Shown piece by piece: positions 15,834 to 24,315 of a stretch of 30,874 nt of DNA. The notes under the pieces were generated by a model. It did no database searches, had not been told where the DNA came from, and saw only the letters and a program-made list of their open reading frames with translations. Both the position numbers and the translations under genes were made by a program. The stretch lies in the NCBI GenBank assembly GCA_002410925.1, contig DHPR01000018.1, positions 1 through 30,874 of the forward strand. Direction: 5' to 3'. This stretch comes from UBA5359 sp002410925 [NCBI: bacterium UBP13_UBA5359]. GTDB taxonomy: Bacteria > UBP13 > UBA5359. The stretch's first letter is position 1. Every line of letters starts with the position of its first letter.

Positions 15834-16397
15834 TCAGCTTTCTTCCTGGGGTTTATCTTTACGTTGATATATGCGCCTGATCCTCGAGCTGTAAAGCTCC
15901 CCAAGCTGAGGGTTGATGTTAACCGTTCCGGGGTCTCCCCTTTCATCCAGGATAAAATAGTTCTCTTTATTACCGTCAAAGGGATAAAGCCTGGAAAGAG
16001 GATTACGACGAATATCCACAATATCATTCTGCCTGTTTCTGACCGATATTATCTCATAGCAGGTATCAGGGTTTACCCAAATGGGAAGATCGCGATTCAT
16101 ATAAAGATCGTTAGTGCTATTATCACCACGGCCACTTCTGATCTTTATATTGCCATAGGACTCCAGCAATACAGATGGGAAATAGTATTCATCCATTATT
16201 CCTATACGCTGCACCATACGCAGCAGCCAATGGGTAATATCAAGGGGGTAAGAACAACGGCTCTTGACCTCGATAAACTCTCTGTCAAGGTCTACCCAGC
16301 GCCCATGCTCCCGACGGGGGCCGGAGCCATCTATACCTATCGTCACAATCTGTAACGGGAAGAGCTCCTTTTCTATCTGCCTTACCCTCTTTTCCAT
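15834..16397 (-). CDS. Unknown 187-aa protein, first gene of the peptide-maturase operon
   Basis: I do not recognise this protein. It is soluble-looking, with no signal or membrane segment. It starts with a charged amphipathic stretch (MEKRVRQIEKELFPLQIV) and has several aromatic and Arg-rich segments, and an Arg/Lys-rich C-terminus. It contains only two cysteines, one in VKSRCSY and one in PDTCYE. AGGTG about 10 bases before ATG 16397 supports the start. It lies 49 bases upstream of the 20-aa peptide gene in the same orientation, so it may belong to peptide maturation, export or immunity. That is a guess from position only. Confidence 0.7.
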   Translation of the reverse strand: MEKRVRQIEKELFPLQIVTIGIDGSGPRREHGRWVDLDREFIEVKSRCSYPLDITHWLLRMVQRIGIMDEYYFPSVLLESYGNIKIRSGRGDNSTNDLYMNRDLPIWVNPDTCYEIISVRNRQNDIVDIRRNPLSRLYPFDGNKENYFILDERGDPGTVNINPQLGELYSSRIRRIYQRKDKPQEES

Positions 16398-16495
16398 ACC
16401 GTGATATCACCTGCCCAGTAGCATATCGTCATACCGATTGCCTGTATTACACAGAAGCTATCTTTGACTTTGAGGGCACTAAACCCTATATCAAA

Positions 16496-16571
16496 TACAA
16501 AAGTGGCCGGTTTTGGGGTACAAATGGCCGGAATTCAGGTACAAGCGGCCGGTTTTAAGGTACAAGCGGCC
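16496..16571. repeat. Tandem 21-23-bp repeats, possible IS21-type end remnant
   Basis: Three and a half head-to-tail units begin at 16496, 16519, 16540 and 16561. Each starts TACAA, followed by (A/G)-rich bases, then (T/C)GGCCGG and an A/T-rich stretch ending GG. Multiple short repeats of this TACAA-GGCCGG type are found at the ends of IS21-family elements. No istA/istB gene is present, so this would be a solo end or relic. The family link is from memory of the sequence type. Confidence 0.6.
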
Positions 16572-16776
16572 AATCCCGCATGAAAGGCGGGTTTTAGAAT
16601 GTGAACAATCTGTTAATTAGCGTTGATAAAAAAGCTATCCACATTTACATGTCCACAAACCCGTGTGGCAAGTGTTAATGTTAATTAATGTGTCTGTGAA
16701 TAACTTTTTACGTAAGCCTTTGGGATGAGGAGTTTGCATTAGCATTATGGAAGAGTTTTCGAGTGAATGTCCTAAC
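16572..16776. other. AT-rich gene-free stretch with DnaA-box-like sites
   Basis: No coding potential is seen between the tandem repeats and the end of panC. Sites close to TTATCCACA occur as CTATCCACA (16635-16643), TGTCCACA (16650-16657) and, inverted, TGTGAATAA (16695-16703). AT-rich runs with GTTAAT motifs lie around them. A short CCCGC/GCGGG hairpin (16575-16591) precedes TTTT. The function is unknown. Confidence 0.4.
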
Positions 16777-17622
16777 TTATATCAGCCTTATGTTATCTAT
16801 CAAGCGGGTATTACCCAGCCGTGCTGCGACAAGCATGACGGCGCCGGGGCGTAATTCATGTAACAGCTGAAGGCTGTCGCCGTCGGCAATCTCCAGATAT
16901 TCCAGTTGCAAAGCGGGCTGAGAGGCTATTCTGTCCAGTGCATAACGGCGTATCGCCTGAATATCTTCTTCACCAGAGGCCGCCGCTTCTGCCGCCGCTC
17001 TCAATGCTTTGTAAAGCCACGGAGCCACGGAGCGCTCTTCCGGAGAAAGATATTTATTGCGGGAGCTCATGGCCAGCCCATCAGCTTCGCGCACGATAGG
17101 CACAGAGAGAATCTTCAGCGGCAGATCGAGGTCTTGTGCAAACCGACGTATCACCTGTAACTGCTGGTAATCCTTCTCCCCAAAATAAGCCTGGTCAGGA
17201 TCGGTCATATTAAATAGTTTAAGCACAACTGTTGCTACGCCTCTGAAATGGCCGGGGCGGGAGGCACCGCACAGGCAATTCGCCAGGCTTCCTTCCACCT
17301 CTACCCAGGTATTGAATCCGGCAGGATATATTTCTGCGGCTGCGGGCGCAAAGACCAGATCAGCACCGACTTCTGCGGCAACCTGAAGATCTCTCTTCAA
17401 GGTTCTGGGATAGCGGTCTAAATCTTCATTAGGAGCGAATTGAGCAGGATTGACAAAGATGCTGACTATGGTAAAGCAGCCATCCTTGGCTGCCTGCGCT
17501 ATAAGAGCGGCATGCCCGCAGTGCAGAGCGCCCATGGTGGGTACCAGCCCTATTTTACGCCCCTCCCTCCGGGCTGCTTTCACAGCCCGGCGCAAATCGG
17601 CAATCCTCTCTATGCACTGCAT
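16777..17622 (-). CDS. panC: Pantothenate synthetase PanC
   Basis: PanC joins pantoate and beta-alanine using ATP to give pantothenate, via a pantoyl-adenylate. The 281-aa protein has the family length. It carries the nucleotidyltransferase HIGH-like motif as [13 protein letters not shown] (His34, His37), FVNPAQF, a GEKDYQQL segment, and the KMSKS-like loop as MSSRNKYLS. It starts at ATG 17622, overlapping the thiC end by 13 bases, so it is translationally coupled to the thiamine operon. The usual pan partners panB and panD are not in the window. Confidence 0.96.
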   Translation of the reverse strand: MQCIERIADLRRAVKAARREGRKIGLVPTMGALHCGHAALIAQAAKDGCFTIVSIFVNPAQFAPNEDLDRYPRTLKRDLQVAAEVGADLVFAPAAAEIYPAGFNTWVEVEGSLANCLCGASRPGHFRGVATVVLKLFNMTDPDQAYFGEKDYQQLQVIRRFAQDLDLPLKILSVPIVREADGLAMSSRNKYLSPEERSVAPWLYKALRAAAEAAASGEEDIQAIRRYALDRIASQPALQLEYLEIADGDSLQLLHELRPGAVMLVAARLGNTRLIDNIRLI

Positions 17623-18914
17623 CCTGACCGCTCCCTTTCCAGTTGCCGGCTAAGCACTCTCATGGCACAGAAATCGCCGCACATGGAGCATACTTCAGGA
17701 TCCTTTCCGGCACGGCGATTATGATATTCGCGAGCCCGCGCAGAATCTATGGCCAATTCCATCTGTGCTTCCCAATCCAACGCCTTGCGAGCCTGAGCCA
17801 TACGGCGATCCCATTCCCAGGCACCGGACACACCCTTGGCTATATCGGCTGCATGGCCGGCAATGCGCGCAGCCATAATTCCCTGACGGACATCATCGGC
17901 CTCGGGCAACCCCAGATGCTCAGCCGGCGTCACATAGCAGAGAAAATCGGCTCCAGCCCTGGCGGCCAGTGCACCGCCGATAGCCGCGGTTATATGATCA
18001 TACCCAGGCGCCACATCTGTTACCAGAGGGCCCAGAACATAGAACGGCGCACCATGACAGAGCCTCTTTTGCAGCAGTATGTTGGCCTCTATCTGATCCA
18101 GCGGCACATGGCCGGGGCCTTCTATCATTACCTGCACGCCTGCTTCCCAGGCTTTATCGGTCAGTTCTCCTAGAACCAAGAGCTCCTGTATCTGCGCTCT
18201 ATCGGTAGCATCGGCCAAACAGCCGGGACGCAATCCATCGCCCAGGCTAAGAGTAACATCGTATTTGGCAGCTATTTCCAGCAGGCGGTCAAAGTGTCGG
18301 TACAGGGGATTCTCTTCTTTATTCTCGAGCATCCAGCAAACCAAGAAGGAGCCTCCGCGGCTGACGACATCTGTAACACGGCCTTCACGCTGCAAGCGCA
18401 TGATAACCTCTGTGGTGATACCGCTGTGCACCGTCATAAAGTCCACGCCCTCTGCAGCTTGCCTTTCGATGACATCGAAGATGAGCTCGGGATCTATATC
18501 GGCTACCGTATTTCCGGCAGCCACAGTCTCCACAGCCGCCTGATAGATGGGCACTGTCCCCAGAGGCACAGGGCATGCCTCCAGTATAGCCTGCCGAATA
18601 CCGGCGATATCTCCGCCGGTGCTCAGATCCATAACGGCATCAGCCCCAGCATCCAGAGCCACTCTCAGCTTTTCCAATTCATCTTCCAGCCGGGGATAAT
18701 CGATAGAGGTTCCTATGTTGGCGTTTACCTTGGTTTTTAGGCCCTTACCTATGGCCAGGGGCTGCAAGGAAATGTGATTTTTATTGGCAGGAAGAGCGAT
18801 AGTGCCTTCAGCCAATCCCTGCCTGATAATTTCGGCCTCCACACCCTCACGGGCTGCAGCCGCTTCCATCTGTGGCGATACTCTGCCCTGACGGGCTATC
18901 TGCATTTGAGTCAT
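17610..18914 (-). CDS. thiC: Phosphomethylpyrimidine synthase ThiC
   Basis: ThiC rearranges aminoimidazole ribotide (AIR) into HMP-phosphate, the pyrimidine of thiamine, by radical SAM chemistry. The 434-aa protein is the shorter form common in Firmicutes and archaea. The unusual C-terminal cluster motif CX2CX4C is present as Cys409, Cys412 and Cys416 (CSMCGDFC). Family motifs [35 protein letters not shown] and EGPGHVP are all visible. ATG 18914 overlaps the thiG stop as ATGA. Confidence 0.98.
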   Translation of the reverse strand: MTQMQIARQGRVSPQMEAAAAREGVEAEIIRQGLAEGTIALPANKNHISLQPLAIGKGLKTKVNANIGTSIDYPRLEDELEKLRVALDAGADAVMDLSTGGDIAGIRQAILEACPVPLGTVPIYQAAVETVAAGNTVADIDPELIFDVIERQAAEGVDFMTVHSGITTEVIMRLQREGRVTDVVSRGGSFLVCWMLENKEENPLYRHFDRLLEIAAKYDVTLSLGDGLRPGCLADATDRAQIQELLVLGELTDKAWEAGVQVMIEGPGHVPLDQIEANILLQKRLCHGAPFYVLGPLVTDVAPGYDHITAAIGGALAARAGADFLCYVTPAEHLGLPEADDVRQGIMAARIAGHAADIAKGVSGAWEWDRRMAQARKALDWEAQMELAIDSARAREYHNRRAGKDPEVCSMCGDFCAMRVLSRQLERERSGCSA

Positions 18915-19681
18915 TTCACAACTCCCTCTGTAGGACTACTGGCGCTGGCTCGTTCCAATTTAGGAATACGGCCGGCTTTGAAAGCCATCCGGCCAGCTCT
19001 GACTCCAAGCTTCATGGACTCAGCCATCAGCGGCGGATTCTTCGCTCTGGCAATGGCGGTGTTGATAAGAACAGCTGACGCTCCCAGTTCCATGGCCATG
19101 GCCGCATCAGATGGCACGCCCAGGCCGGCATCCACCACTACCGGCACTCCGGCCCTCTCTATTATCAGAGATATGCGTGCCGGATCGCCGAAACCGCGTC
19201 CCGATCCAATATACGAGGCCAACGGCATAACGGTGACCGCACCGGCATCCTCCAGCTTAGCGGCTATTATCGGATCATCCGTAGTATAAGGTAGAACAGT
19301 GAAGCCCTCCTTTACCAGAATTCTGGTAGCCTCAAGCGTACCAACCACATCCGGCAGCAGCGTAGCCGGATCAGGTATGACTTCCAGCTTTATCAGGTCG
19401 GATAACCCGGCAGCCCTGGCCAGCCTGGCTAACCGTATAGCCTCTTCAGCCGTGGCGGCACCGGCAGTATTAGGTAATAAAGTATACCGATCAAGATCTA
19501 TATACTCCAGTAATGATTCTCCGAGTTCATCCAGATTCATTCGGCGTACAGCCACAGTTACTATCTCTGCCTCCGCCGCCTCCAAAGATTCTTTCATCAG
19601 GTCCATGGTGGCATATTTGCCGGTTCCAACCATAAGCCTGTTGGTAAACTCCCTTCCGGCAATTATCAATTTATCGCTCAT
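18911..19681 (-). CDS. thiG: Thiazole synthase ThiG
   Basis: ThiG condenses deoxyxylulose phosphate, ThiS thiocarboxylate and dehydroglycine into the thiazole of thiamine. The 256-aa TIM barrel has [15 protein letters not shown] at the N-terminus, the imine-forming Lys98 in [20 protein letters not shown], and [15 protein letters not shown] 19681 is chosen because AAAGGAG precedes it with 6-base spacing. The frame stays open upstream across thiS. It follows thiS by 13 bases and overlaps thiC by 4. Confidence 0.97.
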   Translation of the reverse strand: MSDKLIIAGREFTNRLMVGTGKYATMDLMKESLEAAEAEIVTVAVRRMNLDELGESLLEYIDLDRYTLLPNTAGAATAEEAIRLARLARAAGLSDLIKLEVIPDPATLLPDVVGTLEATRILVKEGFTVLPYTTDDPIIAAKLEDAGAVTVMPLASYIGSGRGFGDPARISLIIERAGVPVVVDAGLGVPSDAAMAMELGASAVLINTAIARAKNPPLMAESMKLGVRAGRMAFKAGRIPKLERASASSPTEGVVK

Positions 19682-19694
19682 AATAAACTCCTTT

Positions 19695-19904
19695 CTATCC
19701 TCCACCCACAAGTTGTACCAATTCCAGAGTATCGCCTTCCTGCAGCTCTCTGGAAATATGCTCCTTCCAGGAACTACGGTTGATAATCTCACGGTTGTAT
19801 TCCACCACCACCCGGCGCGAGTCCACCTTCAACAATTCCATCAGGCCGCCCAGCGTAGTTCCTGCCGGCACCTCTTTATCCTGACCATTGACGATTATGT
19901 GCAT
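19695..19904 (-). CDS. thiS: Sulfur carrier protein ThiS
   Basis: This 69-aa ubiquitin-like protein carries sulfur as a C-terminal thiocarboxylate for ThiG. It begins MHIIVNGQDKEVPAGTTLGG and ends LVQLVGGG, keeping the C-terminal di-glycine that is adenylated and thiolated. A GGAGG-type site precedes ATG 19904. No thiF-type adenylating enzyme is encoded nearby. Confidence 0.95.
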   Translation of the reverse strand: MHIIVNGQDKEVPAGTTLGGLMELLKVDSRRVVVEYNREIINRSSWKEHISRELQEGDTLELVQLVGGG

Positions 19905-19974
19905 AAGCTCACCTCCCTATTATATCGATGCTCTCTTAAGCTATCGACCGATCCCAGGCTTACTATGCAAATCC

Positions 19975-21348
19975 TCAAAAAAGGATAGCTCTTTCTCCCT
20001 GCTCTATCCCGGCTAATCTATTCTTTACTTGCTCTCGCCTATGCTCATCATTTATATCGTTCAGAGCCTTACGAATTATTCTTTCACCCTGCTCTTTAAG
20101 CTTGCCGTTTTCAGCCTGCAAATATTCCTTGAAAGTTAATAATGCATTAGACAAACATAACTCGTCAAGCTCTCTGTTGCCGGCTATCTGATAAAATCCG
20201 GCTCCGGTACGCTCCTTATGGTAACAGGCTGTGCAGAAACTGGGTATGCAACCTTTGTTGCAAATAGCCTTCAGCACTTCCTTTAAGCTGCGGCTGTCAT
20301 GCACCTTAAATTGATCCACTGCTGCAATCTCTCTATTCTTCTCAAGATAACCTCCCGGAGATGTGCTGGAACCTGCGCTGATTTGCGAGACACCGGCAGA
20401 AAGCAATTCATCACGCATTGCGGGCGCTTCCCTGGTGGTAAGAACAATTCCTGCATGAGGAAGAGCCAGGCGAAGAACAGCTACTACCAGCTTGAACTGT
20501 TCATCATCAACCGGATAAGGCGCCTGCTGCAAAGCTGCGCCGGCAGCCGGGCGTAAACGAGGCACGGAAACGGTATGAGCTCCGGCACCAAAGGTTCCCC
20601 TTAAATGAGCGATATGCTGCAGCAGGGCCAGTACCTCAAATTTATGGTCATAAAGGCCAAAGAGAACCCCCATGCCCACATCGCCGATGCCTGCCGCCAT
20701 AGCTCTGTCCATAGCGGTAACGCGCCAGTTATAATCAGCCTTGCGCCCGCTGGGATGCATAGCAGAGTAGCTTTTGCGATGATAAGTCTCTTGAAATATC
20801 TGAAAAACTCCTATGCCGGCCTCCTGCAAAGTTCTGAAGTCATCCACGGAAAAGGGAGCGGCATTTACATGCAGACGGCGGATATCGGCTCCGGCATAGA
20901 TAGCCTGCATCGTTTCGGCTATGCAGGCAGCTGAAGAAAGGCGCGGATGCTCACCGCACACCAGCAACAAACGCCTGTGCCCCATTGCCGCCAGCGCCCG
21001 AGCTTCATCAACAGCCTCTTGCGGGTTCAAATGACGACGAACCGCTTCCTCATTATCCTGACGAAAACCACAATACAAGCAATTATTGACGCATTCATTA
21101 TTGAGATAAAGTGGAGCAAAGACCACTACTCGATCGCCGTAAACCTTACGCTTGATACGCCCTGCCGCCTCCATAATCTGCAACCGGTCATCTCCGGCAA
21201 CCATGAGAAGATCGGCCGTATCAGCCAGCCCCAATCCGGACAATGTTTCGGCTCTTTCCAGGATATCACGAAGGCGCATATCCCGAGGAGGACGAGCTTC
21301 CTGCAAGACCTCTGTTATACGGCGCTCATCAATAAATGACGTATTCAT
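19975..21348 (-). CDS. HydG-type radical SAM tyrosine lyase in the position of thiH
   Basis: The 457-aa enzyme cleaves tyrosine to p-cresol and dehydroglycine in both HydG and ThiH relatives. The SAM cluster motif is Cys86, Cys90 and Cys93 (CVNNCLYC). Beyond the barrel it has IPSFCTACYHKERTG and a downstream cysteine, giving CX2CX22C at Cys372, Cys375 and Cys398. This is the auxiliary-cluster signature of HydG, the [FeFe]-hydrogenase maturase, and is absent from ThiH (about 370 aa). RVVVFAPLYLNN, FQETYHRKSY and GVSQISAGSSTSPGGY also match HydG. Its place between thiE and thiS suggests it supplies dehydroglycine to ThiG. ATG 21348 overlaps the thiE stop as ATGA. No hydE or hydF is nearby. Confidence 0.88.
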   Translation of the reverse strand: MNTSFIDERRITEVLQEARPPRDMRLRDILERAETLSGLGLADTADLLMVAGDDRLQIMEAAGRIKRKVYGDRVVVFAPLYLNNECVNNCLYCGFRQDNEEAVRRHLNPQEAVDEARALAAMGHRRLLLVCGEHPRLSSAACIAETMQAIYAGADIRRLHVNAAPFSVDDFRTLQEAGIGVFQIFQETYHRKSYSAMHPSGRKADYNWRVTAMDRAMAAGIGDVGMGVLFGLYDHKFEVLALLQHIAHLRGTFGAGAHTVSVPRLRPAAGAALQQAPYPVDDEQFKLVVAVLRLALPHAGIVLTTREAPAMRDELLSAGVSQISAGSSTSPGGYLEKNREIAAVDQFKVHDSRSLKEVLKAICNKGCIPSFCTACYHKERTGAGFYQIAGNRELDELCLSNALLTFKEYLQAENGKLKEQGERIIRKALNDINDEHRREQVKNRLAGIEQGERAILF

Positions 21349-22085
21349 AACGAACTACCTCTATCAACAGCTATATTACCGGGGTTAACAGCCTTGAGCC
21401 ATGCATCTTTTATTTTACCGGCCGCTGCCTGCGGATCGTCGGCTTGAAATAAGGCGCGCATAAAGGCTGCGCCAACTACTCCGGCTGCAGCCATCTTCGG
21501 CAAACGCTCTGCCGATATGCCTCCCAGAGCCAAAAGAGGCAGTGGGGAGTGCTTACATACTCTGGCTAATTCGGATGATCCCAGCCCCTTGGCGCCGGGT
21601 TTGCATAGCGTGGGATAAATCGGGCTGATAGTAGCATAATCGGCTTCAGAATTATGCAACAGATCCTCGCAAGTATGCGCCGAAAAGCCTATCAGAAAAT
21701 CTCTTCCCGACAGGCCCCTCACTTCCGATGGCGATAGGGCATCGCCGCCCAGATGCACACCATCGGCACCAACAGCTAAAGATACATCTGCCCTGCCATT
21801 GATCAGCAATAGCGCTCCATAACGTCTGCAAATCGGCAAAACCTGGCGCGCCAGCCGAAAGAGATCAGCCGTAGTCAGCAGCTTTTCCCGGAGCTGAAGA
21901 GTATCCATGCCTCCGGCCAGCACTGCTTCTATGCATTCCAGAAGATCCTTACCGTAGAGGGAACCGTCCGTTATAGCCATAAGACATGGCAGACGCTTGA
22001 TCTTCGATTCATTATGGGCTGGCTTACATATGTACTCAGGCAACTTTTTCACATCCACAGTATACAGCCGGAACACCGGTAACAA
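21345..22085 (-). CDS. thiE: Thiamine-phosphate synthase ThiE (TenI/ThiE family)
   Basis: ThiE couples HMP-diphosphate and thiazole phosphate to thiamine phosphate. Visible motifs are CLMAITD, the diphosphate-binding TLQLREK, LLINGRADVSLAVGADGVHLG, IGFSAHT, ATISPIYPTLCKPGAKGLG and LALGGIS. The core is complete. The start is uncertain: no good ribosome binding site is seen, and TTG 22085, GTG 22061, GTG 22055 or ATG 21980 are all possible. I give the longest, which begins 10 bases after the riboswitch terminator. It would add about 30 residues before the usual N-terminus. The motifs fit the phosphate synthase, but the transcription regulator-like TenI is a related alternative. Confidence 0.88.
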   Translation of the reverse strand: MLPVFRLYTVDVKKLPEYICKPAHNESKIKRLPCLMAITDGSLYGKDLLECIEAVLAGGMDTLQLREKLLTTADLFRLARQVLPICRRYGALLLINGRADVSLAVGADGVHLGGDALSPSEVRGLSGRDFLIGFSAHTCEDLLHNSEADYATISPIYPTLCKPGAKGLGSSELARVCKHSPLPLLALGGISAERLPKMAAAGVVGAAFMRALFQADDPQAAAGKIKDAWLKAVNPGNIAVDRGSSL

Positions 22086-22094
22086 ATTAGTACA

Positions 22095-22128
22095 ACAAAA
22101 AGGCCGCTACCAGAAAAGGATGCGGGCC
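22095..22128 (-). terminator. Riboswitch-controlled intrinsic terminator
   Basis: On the minus strand GGCCCGC (22128-22122) pairs with GCGGCC (22107-22102), with one bulged base, and TTTTTG follows. It lies between the TPP aptamer and thiE, in the place expected for the expression platform. Confidence 0.6.
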
Positions 22129-22146
22129 TCAAAAAAGAGATTGCCC

Positions 22147-22229
22147 AAGGTGCATTCCCTACGCCGGCATTAACCGGATCAGGTCCAAAGGGTGATTACT
22201 CTCAGCCCGAGGGCTCCCCCAGCATCCTT
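22147..22229 (-). promoter_or_regulatory. TPP riboswitch (THI element)
   Basis: The minus strand reads AAGGATGC, GGGGGAGCC, GGGCTGAGAG, ACCCTTTGGACCTGATC, CCGGTTAATGCCGG, CGTAGGGAA, then GCACCTT. The CTGAGA and ACCTGATC core loops and the GTAGGGAA element are the conserved thi-box parts. The outer helix AAGG(A)TGC/GCACCTT closes the aptamer. It should bind thiamine diphosphate and shut down thiE to thiC, and probably panC, when thiamine is plentiful. Confidence 0.97.
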
Positions 22230-22258
22230 AGAGTTTATGCTCCGTTCAAAACAGCCTT

Positions 22259-22287
22259 ATTATACTGCAACGGAATGGGGTTATCAA
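22259..22287 (-). promoter_or_regulatory. SigmaA promoter of the thiamine operon
   Basis: TTGATA (22287-22282), a 17-base spacer and a perfect TATAAT (22264-22259) lie on the minus strand. Transcription would start near 22252, about 23 bases before the aptamer. Confidence 0.85.
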
Positions 22288-22324
22288 GGCGAATGCAAAA
22301 AAATCTCATAAAAGACTGCAATCA

Positions 22325-24259
22325 TTAGTATACAGGCATGGTAAACCGGAAGGTACTTCCTTTATCAACATGGCTCTCCGCTCTGATCTCACCCCCGTGA
22401 GCTTCTACCAGTTTTCGGGTGATATAAAGTCCTAATCCCAATCCTTCCGTCCTGGTAGCTGCCCTTGTCCTGTAGAAGCGGTCAAAGATATGGGGCATCT
22501 CCTCTTCTGTTATGCCCAATCCACTGTCGATAATAGATATCTGCACTTTCCCCGGGTATGTTTCGGCCTCAATAAACACCTTATCGCTGGAATATTTCAA
22601 AGCATTGCTGAGCAAATTACTCATTATCCTTTCCAGGCGGGAGGAATCAGCCATTATTCTGGGCAAACTTTTCGGTAAAGAGATCTCTATCCTGGAAATA
22701 TTTATTGCGCCCGAAAACTGCTCCAACAGATCCTGAATAAACTGCCGTATATCAACCGGGGCAAAATCGAGAGCCATACATCCGGCACTCATACGGGCAG
22801 CGTCAACAAGATCCTGTATCATCACATTCATGCGCCTGGCCGAGTTTATAATAGCTGTAGCGCTGATCAACATATTTGATGTATCAACACCTTTCAGATC
22901 TTCCTGCAGAGTTCGTTTCATAAGCTGTGCATGTCCTTGTATCAAACTTAAAGGATTACGAAGATCATGAGAAACGGCATTAAGCAGGTCCTCCTGCTGC
23001 TGTTGCAGATCATGAAGTGCGGTAATATCGACAAAGGTAGTTATCGATCCTATAATACCTCTGTCGGCCAGACAAAGAGGAGCGGCACTGACGGAGACCC
23101 AGATATTGCCGGTTTCAGGCAAACTAATGACCATTACCATATTACATACCGTCTCTCCCCGCAGAGCACGCCAGGCAGGCAGTTCATCAATTTCAAGCTG
23201 TCTGCCGGAAGCGTCGCAGGCGTTAGACATGATAGCTCTCCCATGAAGCTCCTCCAAAGGAAGATCAAGGTAACCGAACATTCGCCTGGCTGCACAATTC
23301 ATCCGGATCACCCGACCGTCGATATTATATATTACCAGGCCATCGGCTATAGAAGAGAGAGCTATGTCCAGTTCCGCCGCCCAGCGCTCCACCTGCTCCA
23401 GAAGCTGCCGGCGCTCTTCCTCTACCTGTCTGAATTTCGTTATATCGTTAAAGGTCATTACTGCCTCAATGATCTTGCCCTTTTCATCAAATATAGGAGC
23501 AGAATTAGTGTGTAAATTGATATCATAGCCGTCAGGATGCTCGATAACAATCTCCGCATCTCTAACCTCTTCACCATACATAAGGGCACGGTTGATGGGA
23601 AGCTCCTCAAAGGGATAGCGGCCGCCTCTCGGTTTTAAGATATTTGTTTCTTCCCAATACCTAAATAAAGAGACATCTTTGCCAAGATTTAGGCCATATT
23701 CTTCTTCACTGCGCCGGTTGACATAGGAAATACGTCCATCCGAGGCTTTTGCAATGATCACTCCCAAAGGTATGTTTTCCAGAATTGCCTCTAAACGATT
23801 CTGTTGATAAATTAATGCACTCTCTGTCTGCGCCGGATCTTTTTCCTGAAGATCATCTTGAACTCTCTTTCTCTCTTCGGCCTGGCGGAAAATATATATC
23901 GCTCCCGTTATCTTACCATTTCCATCATCTATAGGATTAGCGCTGCCGTGCAGACGGATCTCTTCCATATCAGGCAGAAAAAAACTGAACAACTCATCTA
24001 TGACCGCCTCGCCCTGCAATGCCCTGCCTGGCGGCGTCTCTGCAAAAAGTATCTTCTGTCCATCCGGATAGCTGAGCCCGAGCAGTTCCACTTGTTGCTC
24101 AAAAGGCAAAGTTAATGATAACTTCTGCCGGATAAACTTATGCCCTGCGTTATTGATAAACAGTGGGCAACTGAAGTAATCTACGATAATTATGCCCTCA
24201 GCGCTTGAGGACATAGCTGCCCTCAACATCAGCAGGTGCTCCTTTTTGCTAATCTGCAT
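22325..24259 (-). CDS. Soluble multi-PAS sensor histidine kinase
   Basis: The 644-aa protein has no membrane segment. Three PAS-type domains (about 10-127, 152-276 and 295-415) are followed by HisKA with His431 in AVSHDLRNPLSLIQGHAQL and a C-terminal ATPase domain with NLLSNALKYS, DSGLGITEEE and GLGLGLYITRKL. It should sense an internal cue such as redox state or a ligand. I chose ATG 24259 because AAAGGAGG lies 6 bases upstream, although the frame stays open for 52 codons more. It is monocistronic, with its own promoter, and has no response regulator next to it (orphan kinase). Confidence 0.92.
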   Translation of the reverse strand: MQISKKEHLLMLRAAMSSSAEGIIIVDYFSCPLFINNAGHKFIRQKLSLTLPFEQQVELLGLSYPDGQKILFAETPPGRALQGEAVIDELFSFFLPDMEEIRLHGSANPIDDGNGKITGAIYIFRQAEERKRVQDDLQEKDPAQTESALIYQQNRLEAILENIPLGVIIAKASDGRISYVNRRSEEEYGLNLGKDVSLFRYWEETNILKPRGGRYPFEELPINRALMYGEEVRDAEIVIEHPDGYDINLHTNSAPIFDEKGKIIEAVMTFNDITKFRQVEEERRQLLEQVERWAAELDIALSSIADGLVIYNIDGRVIRMNCAARRMFGYLDLPLEELHGRAIMSNACDASGRQLEIDELPAWRALRGETVCNMVMVISLPETGNIWVSVSAAPLCLADRGIIGSITTFVDITALHDLQQQQEDLLNAVSHDLRNPLSLIQGHAQLMKRTLQEDLKGVDTSNMLISATAIINSARRMNVMIQDLVDAARMSAGCMALDFAPVDIRQFIQDLLEQFSGAINISRIEISLPKSLPRIMADSSRLERIMSNLLSNALKYSSDKVFIEAETYPGKVQISIIDSGLGITEEEMPHIFDRFYRTRAATRTEGLGLGLYITRKLVEAHGGEIRAESHVDKGSTFRFTMPVY

Positions 24260-24286
24260 CAGATCCCTCCTTTGCATATAGTATTT

Positions 24287-24315
24287 ATTATAGCTTAATA
24301 CATCGAGCACCGTAA
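24287..24315 (-). promoter_or_regulatory. Probable promoter of the PAS kinase
   Basis: A perfect TATAAT (24292-24287) lies 17 bases from a weak -35, TTACGG (24315-24310), on the minus strand. Transcription would start about 20 bases before the start codon. Confidence 0.5.

Noticed and set aside
16609-16690. GTTAAT/GTTGAT motifs that resemble LytTR-binding half-sites
   Set aside because: Each has one or more mismatches, and their spacing (10, 52 and 6 bases) does not fit the paired direct repeats about two helical turns apart that LytTR proteins normally use.
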